NCBI GenBank assembly: GCA_965202745.1
Contig: CBDBCB010000022.1
Location: 434,001 to 498,000 of the forward strand
DNA: 64,000 bases
Reading direction: 5' to 3'
Origin: JACKII01 sp965202745
GTDB taxonomy: Bacteria; Pseudomonadota; Alphaproteobacteria; Bin95
Positions 54,214 through 64,000 of this stretch are shown here, one piece after another (positions within the stretch are counted from its first letter, which is position 1; the number at the start of each line of letters is the position of its first letter). A program made the position numbers and the translations under genes. The notes below the pieces were generated by a model. It saw only the letters and a program-made list of their open reading frames with translations. It was not told where the DNA came from and made no database searches.

Positions 54214-56082
54214 TTAGCGCAGGAGGTTGTTGACCGCAGCCTGGTCAATTTCGACGTCATACTGGGACCGGATCGCCCTTTGAAATGCCTGAGCAATTTC
54301 GGTCCTGCGGTCACGGTCCAGGCTTAAGCGCAGTTGGTCAAGCGCTTCGCCGGACGCTAAGCCGCCGGCCTGAACATCGCTCAATGCGGCGACGAAAACC
54401 TGGCCGTAGTCGTTGTGCACGACGTACTCGCCCTTCTTCCCGTCAAAGATCGCGGCCACCAAATCCGGGGTCGCCGGATCAGGCGCAGCGTAGCGCGTGA
54501 ATGGCTCGGGCGATGCAACCGCAAAGCCTGCTTCGCTGGCAGCTTCCGCCTGGTCCGCGCCACTGCGCAGCGTCTCCGCCAATGTATTCGCCAACTTTTC
54601 CGCCTCCGATGCGCGCTGATTGTCCGACCAATCCTTCAGCACCTGATCCTTCACCTGTGCGAACGGCTTTTTCGCCTCCGCAATCACCCGGTCAACGCGC
54701 AGCACAAAATAGCCGCCATTCGGCCGCTCCGTCAGGATGGAGCTGTCGCCTTCCTCCGTCTGAAACGCTACACCCAGAAACTGGCCTTCCGGCAGCAGGT
54801 TCTCAACCCGGTCGCCTGCCGCATTCTGGCCGGTGCGGCTGACGCCCTTCACCGTGGTCAGCGGCACTTGTGCACCATCGGCAGCCGCTTCCAGGCTATT
54901 GCCGGCGGCAATAGCGTCCTCCACGAGGTTGGCGCGCTCAATCATTTCATCGACGGCCATGTCCAACGCGATAGCGTGCGCGATCTCGTCCCGCACCTCC
55001 GCCAGCGACGTGGTCGATTCCGGTGTAATCGCCTTAACCCACAACACGTGATAGCCGAACGGCGACTGGGTCGGCCCCGCCATGCCGGGCTCTGTCAGGG
55101 CATAGGCGGCTTCGCCCAGCTCCGGGGTCAGGAACTGGCCCTGCTGCAACCCGCCCAGTTCGGCCGCCACACCACCGGACTCGCTGCTGACCGCAACCCA
55201 GTCTTCTCCGGCCTTCAGCCTGGCTTCCGCCTTGGCCGCGGCGTCAGCATCCTGGAACAGCAACTGGACCACGTTACGGGTTTCAGGCTTAAAATACTGA
55301 CCTTTGCGGCTTTCATACTCCTCCGCGACCCGCGCGTCGGCGATAGCGAACCCCTTGGCGATCTGCTCCGGATCGAGGATCAACGCGGTCAGGTCGCGCA
55401 ATTCTGGCTGCTGATAAAGATTGTCTTCTTTCTCATACGCCTCGCGCAGCACGGCCTCGCCGGGATCGGCAGGCGCGGGCACTGTGCTATGGGCGCGGGA
55501 GAAAATCGTCACCTTCCGCGTTTCACCGGCAAAGGCATTCTGCGCCTTGACCAGACCCTCCGGCGGCGGCGGGGCCGCAGTCGCAGCGGCGACCAACGGA
55601 TCACGTACCAGACGGCCAGCAAGATCGGCCAGGAATACGCTTTCACTCAAGCCGCTGCGGAACAGGACTTCCTCATAGCGATTGCGGTCGAACTGGCCTG
55701 TTGTCCCTTGAAATGCGGGGTTGGCGGCGATGGCGGCACGCAACACGTCGTCATTGACCACCATGCCCATGCGCTCCGCTTCCCGCGTCAGCACCTGTTG
55801 ATCGATCAGCGAGTTAGTGACTTCCTTGTCCAGCCCCATCTGCACCGCAAATTCCTGGGTCACCGTGCTGCCGACCTGCTGGCGCAACTGGTCCAGCGAG
55901 CGGTTGAACTGGTTGCGGAAGGAAGAGGTGCGGATTTCCGTGTTGCCGACCGTGATCACCACGGGATCGGGGTCCGGCTGCAGATAGTCGACGATGCCCC
56001 AGGCGCCGAACGACAAGATCAGCAGCGCAAACAGGATTTTGGCGATCCATCCGGACGCCCCTTTGCGCATCGATGTTAGCAT
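54214..56082 (-). CDS. ppiD: PpiD-like periplasmic peptidyl-prolyl isomerase/chaperone
   Basis: 622 residues. An N-terminal membrane anchor (GWIAKILFALLILSFGAWGI) is followed by a SurA-like N domain (ITVGNTEIRTSSFRNQFNRS). A parvulin rotamase segment (EDWVAVSSESGGVAAELGGL and SPFGYHVLWVKAI) and a second degenerate domain complete it. It assists outer-membrane and secreted protein folding from the inner-membrane periplasmic face. It is the first gene of the trp-mo cluster and is divergent from tpiA. Translation starting at MLTSMRKGAS fits the anchor; longer frames upstream overlap tpiA. Confidence 0.92.
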   Translation of the reverse strand: MLTSMRKGASGWIAKILFALLILSFGAWGIVDYLQPDPDPVVITVGNTEIRTSSFRNQFNRSLDQLRQQVGSTVTQEFAVQMGLDKEVTNSLIDQQVLTREAERMGMVVNDDVLRAAIAANPAFQGTTGQFDRNRYEEVLFRSGLSESVFLADLAGRLVRDPLVAAATAAPPPPEGLVKAQNAFAGETRKVTIFSRAHSTVPAPADPGEAVLREAYEKEDNLYQQPELRDLTALILDPEQIAKGFAIADARVAEEYESRKGQYFKPETRNVVQLLFQDADAAAKAEARLKAGEDWVAVSSESGGVAAELGGLQQGQFLTPELGEAAYALTEPGMAGPTQSPFGYHVLWVKAITPESTTSLAEVRDEIAHAIALDMAVDEMIERANLVEDAIAAGNSLEAAADGAQVPLTTVKGVSRTGQNAAGDRVENLLPEGQFLGVAFQTEEGDSSILTERPNGGYFVLRVDRVIAEAKKPFAQVKDQVLKDWSDNQRASEAEKLANTLAETLRSGADQAEAASEAGFAVASPEPFTRYAAPDPATPDLVAAIFDGKKGEYVVHNDYGQVFVAALSDVQAGGLASGEALDQLRLSLDRDRRTEIAQAFQRAIRSQYDVEIDQAAVNNLLR

Positions 56083-56221
56083 TCGGCAACCTTTCTCTTC
56101 ACTCAACAAAACAGTTTCGAAGCGCCGGTTATAGAGAGGCCGCGCGTTGCCAGCAACTGGCCCTGACAGCACGTTTGTGCTAGGCGAAATTCCGCCGAAT
56201 GAATTGCTGGAGGAATGTGTG

Positions 56222-56989
56222 ATGGCTGGCCCGAAAACCTTGATTGCCGGTAACTGGAAAATGAACGGCATGCGCGCCGATGGAGTGACCCTGGCCAAGA
56301 CCATTGTCGCTGGCGCTCCCGCCGTGCTCGACCGTGCGGACCTGCTGGTCTGCCCGCCTGCGCCTTTGATCCCCCTGGTCCTGAACACGCTTGCCGAGAG
56401 CCTGCGCGCGGGCCTGATGAGCGTCGGTGGCCAGGATTGCCATGCCGAAGCCGCCGGCGCGCGCACCGGCGACGTGTCGGCTGAATTGCTGGCCGACCTG
56501 GGCTGCCGCTATGTGATCGTCGGCCATTCGGAGCGCCGCACCAACCATTACGAAGACAATCCGCTTGTCTGGTCCAAGGCCATCGCCGCCCAACGCGCCG
56601 GCATGACCGCAATCATTTGCGTCGGCGAGACAGAGGCCGAGCGTGACCGCGGCGATGCCCTCGACGTGGTTCGCCGCCAAATCACCGACTCCCTGCCCGA
56701 TGCTGCGACCGCCGCCAACACCGTCATCGCCTACGAGCCAGTCTGGGCCATCGGCACGGGCCGCACCCCAAATAATGACGACATTGCTGAAGTCCACGAC
56801 GCGATGCGCACCCTACTGGTGGAGAAAATGGGCGACGGCAATCAGGTCCGCCTGCTCTATGGCGGCTCCGTCAAGCCCGGCAATGCCAAAGAGATTTTGG
56901 CCATCGAGAACGTCAATGGCGCCCTCGTCGGCGGCGCCAGCCTGAAGGCTGAGGATTTCCTGGGGATCGCCGCCGCCACACAAGCTTAG
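56222..56989 (+). CDS. tpiA: Triosephosphate isomerase
   Basis: 255 residues. The catalytic Lys is in IAGNWKMNG, the electrophilic His in VIVGHSERR, and the general-base Glu in VIAYEPVWAIGTG. The phosphate loop is LLYGGSVKPGNAKEI. The ATG follows GGAGGAATGT. It interconverts dihydroxyacetone phosphate and glyceraldehyde 3-phosphate. It is divergent from ppiD across 139 bases and ends with TAG. Confidence 0.97.
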   Translation: MAGPKTLIAGNWKMNGMRADGVTLAKTIVAGAPAVLDRADLLVCPPAPLIPLVLNTLAESLRAGLMSVGGQDCHAEAAGARTGDVSAELLADLGCRYVIVGHSERRTNHYEDNPLVWSKAIAAQRAGMTAIICVGETEAERDRGDALDVVRRQITDSLPDAATAANTVIAYEPVWAIGTGRTPNNDDIAEVHDAMRTLLVEKMGDGNQVRLLYGGSVKPGNAKEILAIENVNGALVGGASLKAEDFLGIAAATQA

Positions 56990-57006
56990 GGTCCGCGTCG
57001 CTCCCT

Positions 57007-57104
57007 CTTCATCTTGAGCCGCCGCGAAGGGGCGAGGCGAAAGACCGTCTCCGCGCCGGAACACCTTTCAACTCGTCCCCCTGACGCGGCTCAAGGTGAG
57101 GAAG
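57007..57104. repeat. Intergenic palindromic repeat (family A, copy 2)
   Basis: Outer arms CTTCATCTTGAGCCGC and GCGGCTCAAGGTGAGGAAG with inner arms GGCGAGGCGAAAG and CCTTTCAACTCGTCC. The layout and much of the sequence match the palindrome at 3981. It lies between the convergent tpiA and the enolase-superfamily gene. Confidence 0.75.
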
Positions 57105-57115
57105 TACCGGCACCC

Positions 57116-58225
57116 TTAAACCAGTACCGCCACTTTCTTCTTCTCAATCAGCGCGAAGTCGATCTCCGCGCCCAGTCCCGGCTTTTCAATCGCATGCACC
57201 ATGCCATTGGCATCAGGCGCTGGCTCATCCACCAGGCCATATTTCTGCGCTTCGGCTGGCAGCAGCACCTCGAAAAGTTCGCAGTTATGAATCGCCATGG
57301 TCACGTGCAGGTTCGCGACATTGTTCAGCGAGTTACCACCATGATGGATTTCGTAGTTCATCTTGAAGGCCTCCGCCAAATGCGCCGCCTTCAGGATGCC
57401 CGTAATCCCGCCCTTCACAGCCACGTCGCCGCGCAGATAGTCCGTCGCCTGCGCCATTAGCCACGGCGCATATGAGTACAGCCCGCCCGGTGAATATTCC
57501 GTCGCCATGATCGGAATGCGCAACTGCTGGCGCAGCTTGACGTAATTGGTCTGGTCTTCCTCATCCAGCGGGTCTTCGTACCAGTAAAAGCCCAGGTCCT
57601 GGATCGCCAGCCCCACCCGCAGCGCTTGCGGATAATCATAGCACCAGGTGGAATCCAGCATCAGTTGGTAGTCATCACCCACGGCCTCACGCACGGCCTT
57701 GCAGACCTTGATGTCGTCCACCGGGTTGGTCGGCGGGTGGATCTTGTAAGCCGCCCAGCCCTCATCCCGGATGCGCACGGCTTCCTGGGCATAGGCTTGC
57801 GGGTTCGCCAGCACGGCACTGGAGGCATAAGCCGGCACCGACGAGCGGTAGCGCCCGATCAGATCGCAGATCGGCAGGCCCGCCGCCTGGCCCGCAATAT
57901 CCCAGAGCGCTACGTCCACCGCCCCGATGGCGCGCAGCGTCGTCATGCGCGCCCGCCGGTACATGGCCTTATAGAGCCGCTCCCGCTCCAACGGGTTCTG
58001 CCCCATGACGATGAGCTTCAGATAGGCGATCAGCGATTCCCCATCCATGTTCGCCCCCCTGCTGGACGAGCCCAGGAAGGCGTGGCCGGTGATGCCCTCA
58101 TCCGTCTCGATCTTCAGTAAGCCCATTTTGGAGGCCCCGCCGAACTTGCCGGTATGCTGCCCGTACTGGGTCGCCGGAATATCGTCCCAGGCGAACAGGG
58201 TAAGTGTCACGTCGGTGATTTTCAT
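57116..58225 (-). CDS. Enolase-superfamily enzyme (mandelate racemase/muconate lactonising-like)
   Basis: 369 residues with an N-terminal capping domain and a C-terminal barrel. Metal ligands are visible as Asp in LMLDSTWCY, Glu in YWYEDPLDEED and Glu in IMATEYSPGG. The KxH-type base is KIHPP, and a His base is near EIHHGGNSLNNV. It resembles sugar-acid dehydratases or cycloisomerases. Neighbouring genes do not form an obvious sugar-acid pathway, so the substrate is open. Confidence 0.88.
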   Translation of the reverse strand: MKITDVTLTLFAWDDIPATQYGQHTGKFGGASKMGLLKIETDEGITGHAFLGSSSRGANMDGESLIAYLKLIVMGQNPLERERLYKAMYRRARMTTLRAIGAVDVALWDIAGQAAGLPICDLIGRYRSSVPAYASSAVLANPQAYAQEAVRIRDEGWAAYKIHPPTNPVDDIKVCKAVREAVGDDYQLMLDSTWCYDYPQALRVGLAIQDLGFYWYEDPLDEEDQTNYVKLRQQLRIPIMATEYSPGGLYSYAPWLMAQATDYLRGDVAVKGGITGILKAAHLAEAFKMNYEIHHGGNSLNNVANLHVTMAIHNCELFEVLLPAEAQKYGLVDEPAPDANGMVHAIEKPGLGAEIDFALIEKKKVAVLV

Positions 58226-58375
58226 TGGTTGGCGTTCCTCTTGGCTGTGTTTTCCTCATTGAAGCCCCGCGGACCCGAAAACGCCAGCGCCTCACGCGGT
58301 CCGGTGCGCCGTACCGGTTCTGCGGCAGCCGCACTATCATGCGCAAAGCCGCCCAAACGAAACGGAGCCCCGCCC

Positions 58376-59131
58376 ATGACGTTCACCATCCTCGCCCACG
58401 ACCCGGCCGCCGACCAAACGGGCATGGGCATCGCCACGGCCTCCCTTGCCGTTGGCGGCCTCTGCCCGTTCATGACCCTCTCCGGCGATCTGATCACCTC
58501 CCAAGCCTATGCACGCCAGGAAGTCGGCCTGCACGTCGCCCGCCGCGTCACCGATGGCGCAGACTGGGACACGATTATGGCCGAACTGGCTGCAAAAGAT
58601 TTCTTCCTCGCTAACCGCCAGATCGGCCTTGTCCGCCGTGACGGCGCTCTCTTCGCCCATTCCGGCACGGACTGCCGCCCCCACACCAACCACCGCTTTG
58701 CCGATAGTTGCGTGGTCATGGGTAATTTCCTGGCGGGCGAGCACGTTTTGGAAGCCATGGCCTCGGCCTTCACCGCCAGTGCCGGCCAACCGCTCGCCGA
58801 GCGCCTGCTGCAAAGCCTGGAGGCCGGACGCGACGCAGGCGGCCAGGCCGATGCGCAAGGCCACCACCACACCGAACGCTCGGCCGGGCTGAAGGTCGTG
58901 GGCGGTGGCGGCATTCCCGGCATCGACGACCGCGCCACCGCCCCGGTAGACTTGCGCGTCGACATGCACCACCTCGCCATCGACGAGCTGCGCCGCATGC
59001 ACAGCATCCTGCAGCACGTCCCCCGCTACAATGCGCTGCGCAGTTCCAACCCGCCCGAGACACCTGGCCTTGCGGCGTGGGAGGCAGAGAATATGACCGC
59101 CGACCCTCCGCCCAATCCCGTTTCGTCCTGA
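58376..59131 (+). CDS. DUF1028 (Ntn-hydrolase-like) protein
   Basis: 251 residues starting MTFTILAHDPAADQTGMGIA, then TASLAVGGLCPFM, the conserved DUF1028 opening. Later HSGTDCRPHTNHRFADSCVV and GNFLAGEHVLEAMASAF follow. The family is thought to adopt the Ntn-hydrolase fold and is often near amidohydrolases. The C-terminal extension is short compared with two-domain members. Function unknown. Confidence 0.85.
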   Translation: MTFTILAHDPAADQTGMGIATASLAVGGLCPFMTLSGDLITSQAYARQEVGLHVARRVTDGADWDTIMAELAAKDFFLANRQIGLVRRDGALFAHSGTDCRPHTNHRFADSCVVMGNFLAGEHVLEAMASAFTASAGQPLAERLLQSLEAGRDAGGQADAQGHHHTERSAGLKVVGGGGIPGIDDRATAPVDLRVDMHHLAIDELRRMHSILQHVPRYNALRSSNPPETPGLAAWEAENMTADPPPNPVSS

Positions 59132-59219
59132 TACGCGCCCATGATCCTTTCCCCTCCCCTCCCTTGGTATTTAACGCAGTTATCGGGAAAAACCGCTGCA
59201 ACCTGTGATCCCGGTCACT

Positions 59220-59247
59220 CTGCAAAGCCTGCTGACCGGCATATAGT
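59220..59247 (+). promoter_or_regulatory. Candidate sigma-70 promoter
   Basis: CTGCAA and TATAGT are separated by 16 bases, upstream of a short noncoding stretch that ends in a strong terminator. Confidence 0.4.
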
Positions 59248-59252
59248 GTGTT

Positions 59253-59340
59253 CGTGGACTTGAGCCTGCCATTGGCCGCTCTGGTCCCTCTTGCGTTGCC
59301 AAACTTAAGGGGCAGGTTCCATGCGGAACCGCCCCTTTTC
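59253..59340 (+). ncRNA. Candidate small RNA
   Basis: About 88 bases between a plausible promoter and a strong terminator, with no convincing open frame. The transcript would start near GTTCGTGGACTTGAGCC. A 6S-like RNA was considered because of the GTTCGTGG-type start and a central GCTCTGGTCCC segment, but the length is well below normal 6S size. It could equally be the leader of the ATPase gene that begins at 59380. Confidence 0.35.
59307..59338 (+). terminator. Rho-independent terminator
   Basis: Stem GGGGC(A)GGTTCC / GGAACCGCCCC with an ATGC loop and a TTTT tail. It sits only about 40 bases upstream of the ATPase start, so it either ends a separate small RNA or works as an attenuator. Confidence 0.75.
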
Positions 59341-59379
59341 TTTTTGGGGAATTCTCCCGGGCTCGCCTATAATCCGTCC

Positions 59380-60111
59380 ATGTCGAATGCCTCCCCGTAC
59401 CAAAGCCCGCCTGCCCTCTCCCTGGACGGTATCGCCAAAGCGTTTGGCGCAAATGCCGTACTGCGCGGCCTCTCCCTGGCTTTGCCGCCAGGCACGTCGA
59501 CCGCCCTGATTGGCCCCTCCGCCAGTGGCAAATCTGTATTGCTGAAATGCGCCGCAGGCCTGCTCGCGATCGATGAAGGCCGCATCGACGTGCTGGGCGA
59601 GACCGGGATTGACGACTGGTCGGACCTCCGCCCGCGTATCGGCATTCTGTTTCAGCGGAACGCGCTTTTCGACAGCATGCGGGTCTGGGAGAACGTCGCC
59701 TTCCCGCTGCGCCGCTACGGTATGGCCAAAGCCGCCGCGCGCACTGAAGCCCTGCGCCTGCTGGCTCTGGTTGGACTGGATGAGCGCGCCGCCCTCGGCG
59801 AACCGAAGGACCTGTCCGGCGGTATGCAAAAGCGTGCCGCCCTCGCCCGCGCCATCGCCGGTTCGCCGGACCTGCTGCTGCTGGACGACCCAACCGCCGG
59901 TCTCGACCCTGTCATGGCCGCCAGCGTCGAGCAGCTTGTGCGCTACACCATGCACGCCAACAACGCGACAGCCCTGATCATCACCGCCAACGTACAGAAC
60001 CTGGCAGAGCGCTTCGACCGGGTCGCCATCCTGGACCGGGGCCGGATCGTCTGGAGCGGCCCTGCGGGGGACATGCCCGCCGACGCACATTCGTTGCTGG
60101 CGGCTGCCTAG
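59380..60111 (+). CDS. ABC transporter ATP-binding protein, MlaF-like
   Basis: 243 residues. Walker A is GPSASGKS, the Q-loop is in GILFQRNALFDSM, the signature is LSGGMQKR and Walker B is LLLLDDPTAGLDP. The GMQKR signature variant and the FDSMRVWENVAFPLR segment match the Mla/Ttg2 lipid-transport ATPases. The usual permease (mlaE) and MCE genes are not in the window, so it stands alone. Confidence 0.82.
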   Translation: MSNASPYQSPPALSLDGIAKAFGANAVLRGLSLALPPGTSTALIGPSASGKSVLLKCAAGLLAIDEGRIDVLGETGIDDWSDLRPRIGILFQRNALFDSMRVWENVAFPLRRYGMAKAAARTEALRLLALVGLDERAALGEPKDLSGGMQKRAALARAIAGSPDLLLLDDPTAGLDPVMAASVEQLVRYTMHANNATALIITANVQNLAERFDRVAILDRGRIVWSGPAGDMPADAHSLLAAA

Positions 60112-60189
60112 AGCGGATTCGGATCAGGTCAGACCACCCAAATTCATCCCACTCCCACGAAGGTGGGAGCCCACGCCAGAGAGCTTCAT

Positions 60190-60477
60190 ATACCAACGGC
60201 AGGGAATAATGACCCTTCTCATGGTCTTTGGGTGCGCCGTGGCTAGGAGCGGGGTGCAGCGCGATGCGGGGCATCGGGCAAGCCTCGGGACGCAGTCCAC
60301 GGCGCACCCAAAGACCACCCTACGGGCCGACCATAGCGCTTCGCTGAGCGTTGTCGGCGTCCGCTAGCGATGCACCGCTAAGTTTACCCCTGGCGGGAAC
60401 AGGGGCGTCGCAACCATATCCTAGTCAGCAAAGCGCTATGGCCGGTGAGATGGGTTATTATTCCCTGCCGTTGGTAT
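60190..60477. repeat. MITE-like 288-bp element with nested inverted repeats
   Basis: Outer arms ATACCAACGGCAGGGAATAAT (60190-60210) and their exact complement (60457-60477). Nested arms GGTCTTTGGGTGCGCCGTGG (60223-60242) and complement (60297-60316). No open frame of note. The end sequence CCCTGCCGTTGGTATTA also occurs at 47702-47718. It occupies most of the 476-base gap between the ATPase and HugZ-like genes. No target duplication was identified. Confidence 0.7.
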
Positions 60478-60587
60478 TACAGAGTCGGGACTTTGTGGTT
60501 GGTATCAGGCATGGCTTCCCGCCGGTGCGGGAACGGGGCTGTCGTTGAATGAGCCTATTTGAACAGAAAACACCCTAGTACCAACTT

Positions 60588-61085
60588 TTAGCTACTGCGC
60601 CTCTTTGCATTGTGCGGAAACAATTCCGCCCCCTCCACCCAGCGCACATCGCCAAAGCCGCCGACCAGCCGCGCCCGCTCCGTCTGGAACCGGAAGATGC
60701 GGAAGCCGCCCAACGCCGGGTCCGTGCTGGGGTGCCGCGCCATAAAGCGCGCCCGCAGATCCGGCGCAGCATCCGGTACCAGACGCCCGACCAGCCCCAC
60801 CCGCGGGTGCGCCATTGGCTCTTGCTCATGGGAGGCTATCTCAAACAACAGAGAGGCACGCGGGTCGCGCAGCAAGTTATGGGTATGTTCAGCAATATCA
60901 GCGGTATAGAGGATGGGCTCACTCTCCGCTGTCACCGCACTCAGCACCAAACTGGTATAAGGCGCACCATCCGCCAGGACCGTCGCCAGCGTGGCAAAGC
61001 CCCGTTCGCTAACCAGCCGACGCGCCTTGGCCAAGGCTTCCGCTCTGGGCATCATCACGTCAATCCAGTCCGAAAATTCCGGCAT
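60588..61085 (-). CDS. HugZ/pyridoxamine 5'-phosphate oxidase-like protein
   Basis: 165 residues from MPEFSDWIDVMMPRAEALAK. The split-barrel flavin/heme-binding fold shows in FATLATVLADGAPYTSLVLS, ASLLFEIASHEQEPMAHPRV and LVGRLVPD, with RFQTERARLVGGFGDVRWVE at the C-terminus. The last segment is typical of HugZ-like proteins. It overlaps the upstream gene's end by 26 bases; an internal ATG (MMPRAEAL) would shorten the overlap. It could act in heme use or bind flavin. Confidence 0.82.
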   Translation of the reverse strand: MPEFSDWIDVMMPRAEALAKARRLVSERGFATLATVLADGAPYTSLVLSAVTAESEPILYTADIAEHTHNLLRDPRASLLFEIASHEQEPMAHPRVGLVGRLVPDAAPDLRARFMARHPSTDPALGGFRIFRFQTERARLVGGFGDVRWVEGAELFPHNAKRRSS

Positions 61086-61845
61086 GCTGCGGCGCCAAAG
61101 CCACCGTCCCCGGCACAACCACTGACGCCCCTGGTTCTGAGGCCGGCGCCGACAGCCAGCGGCAGCGCACGGCGCGCGGGTCCAACGCCAATACATCACC
61201 CTGCTGCCAATCATGCTGCCAGCAAAACCGCTGCTGGCCGGCATGCTCTGCCAGGCGGGCTGCCTCGGCAAAGCCGCCCATACCATCCGGCGGAGGATAG
61301 AGGCATGCCTCGCCGCTCTGCGCATGCAGCACAATCAGCGGGTGCCCGGCCCCGCCTGCCGCATGGGCAGCGCGACGTCCCGCCAACGCGCCCAGCAACC
61401 CGGTATCCTCCATTCGCAACGCGTCTGCCGCCGCTTCCATCCCGGCCATTTGTAACGGCGGAAGCCCCGGAGCACCGGTGGCGGCAAAAACCAGGGCTTT
61501 GGGGGGAATTTCCTGTACCGCACCCGGCATTTGCCACTCGGTGTTGAGCAAATCACGGGCGTCCGGCAGGCCATCGTCTGGCGCAAAAGGCCCGCTAGCC
61601 AGGGCCGCCGCCAAACCAATCATGGCGCTCTCAGGCAGCGTTTGGCCTCGGAACAGCAGCGCCCCGCCCAACTGCCACAGATCCTGGATCATCGCCACCG
61701 CGCCAGCATCCAGGTGGTGCAGGTCGATCCCGCTTATCCGCAAACCGATCGGGGGCGACAGGGGTTCAACGCTAATGGCTTCCCCGTCCGGAACACCGGC
61801 AGCGGCCTTGGCAGTGGTATCGCCCGAAGCGGCGGATGCGGTCAT
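61060..61845 (-). CDS. TauD/TfdA-like protein lacking the iron-binding triad
   Basis: 261 residues. The N-terminus, PLSPPIGLRISGIDLHHLDA then LWQLGGALLFRGQTLPES, matches the start of TauD/TfdA 2-oxoglutarate dioxygenases. HPLIVLHAQSGEACLYPPP and GDVLALDPRAVRCRW correspond to later conserved strands. The expected HxD ligands are not found after NTEWQMPGAVQEIPP, and the distal His position (RAVMH in relatives) reads RAVRC. It may be a non-catalytic homologue. It lies between rpoD and the HugZ-like gene, transcribed with both. Confidence 0.6.
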   Translation of the reverse strand: MTASAASGDTTAKAAAGVPDGEAISVEPLSPPIGLRISGIDLHHLDAGAVAMIQDLWQLGGALLFRGQTLPESAMIGLAAALASGPFAPDDGLPDARDLLNTEWQMPGAVQEIPPKALVFAATGAPGLPPLQMAGMEAAADALRMEDTGLLGALAGRRAAHAAGGAGHPLIVLHAQSGEACLYPPPDGMGGFAEAARLAEHAGQQRFCWQHDWQQGDVLALDPRAVRCRWLSAPASEPGASVVVPGTVALAPQHAGIFGLD

Positions 61846-61860
61846 GGGACCGCTGCCCGC

Positions 61861-63987
<2,127 letters not shown>

Positions 63988-64000
63988 AGACTGTTTCCCG

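Noticed and set aside
52677..54233. 518-codon open frame antisense to trpE
   Set aside because: The trpE frame has every catalytic motif; the antisense translation is His/Arg-rich with no family resemblance.
54415..56079. 554-codon open frame antisense to the ppiD-like gene
   Set aside because: Same reasoning: low-complexity basic translation opposite a clear gene.
59253..59340. Firm identification as 6S RNA
   Set aside because: The stretch is about half the normal 6S length and I could not pair its 5' and 3' ends convincingly.
4600..60111. Genome-wide reassignment of TAG to an amino acid
   Set aside because: TAG ends many complete genes at family-typical lengths (VOC, EF-G-like, enoyl-CoA hydratase, tpiA, MlaF-like), so TAG must work as a stop; only occasional suppression remains possible.

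Overview
The window looks like an alphaproteobacterial chromosome of high GC content. It carries a trpE-G-D-C-moaC-moeA-lexA cluster, an alphaproteobacterial GTTC-N7-GTTC LexA operator, an RpoD with a large spacer, and family-level best fits to marine or symbiotic Alphaproteobacteria (sulfatase, arylsulfotransferase, DUF1028, NIPSNAP). No rRNA, tRNA or CRISPR array was seen. An unusual share of genes is interrupted by single-base frameshifts or in-frame stops, both in mobile DNA and in ordinary metabolic genes. This is what a genome in early reductive decay (for example a symbiont) would show; assembly error is an alternative that raw reads would settle.

Layout. 1-9.5 kb: chromosomal lipid and xenobiotic-type metabolism (AidB-like acyl-CoA dehydrogenase, sulfatase, GST, VOC protein, acyl-CoA synthetase, EF-G-like GTPase, hydratase), ending in a clean terminator. 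9.5-12 kb: a 2415-bp IS1595-family element carrying a DNA methyltransferase fused to a PD-(D/E)xK nuclease-like domain. A second copy lies inverted at 37.3-39.7 kb. 12-29 kb: a mobile-DNA graveyard with a broken methyltransferase, ankyrin gene pieces, IS21 and IS256 remnants, a TIR/caspase (type IV Thoeris-like) remnant, a decayed Tn3-family transposon with intact resolvase, a RES-Xre toxin-antitoxin pair, HsdM and relaxase fragments, a type II CBASS locus (capW-capV-CD-NTase-cap2-cap3), and a plasmid replication gene with iteron-like repeats.

29-48 kb: chromosomal genes, several of them broken (GT87-like membrane protein, class II aldolase, isopropylmalate-type dehydrogenase, arylsulfotransferase, an ABC substrate-binding protein with two in-frame TAG codons), mixed with intact SDRs, GT2, gpmA, TenA, an M16 peptidase and enoyl-CoA hydratase. 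48-64 kb: a well-preserved housekeeping block (lexA, moeA, moaC, trpC, trpD, trpG, trpE, ppiD-like, tpiA), an enolase-superfamily enzyme, a DUF1028 protein, a possible small RNA, an MlaF-like ATPase, a 288-bp MITE-like palindrome, a HugZ-like protein, a TauD-like protein without its usual metal ligands, and rpoD.

The most interesting material is the IS1595-type element with its single-chain methylase/nuclease passenger. The two copies share the same two transposase lesions but differ in the methylase catalytic motif (DSPF against DPPF). The CBASS locus is also notable: its regulator, effector and cyclase are intact while its ubiquitin-like accessory genes are broken. In-frame TAG codons recur in otherwise collinear genes.
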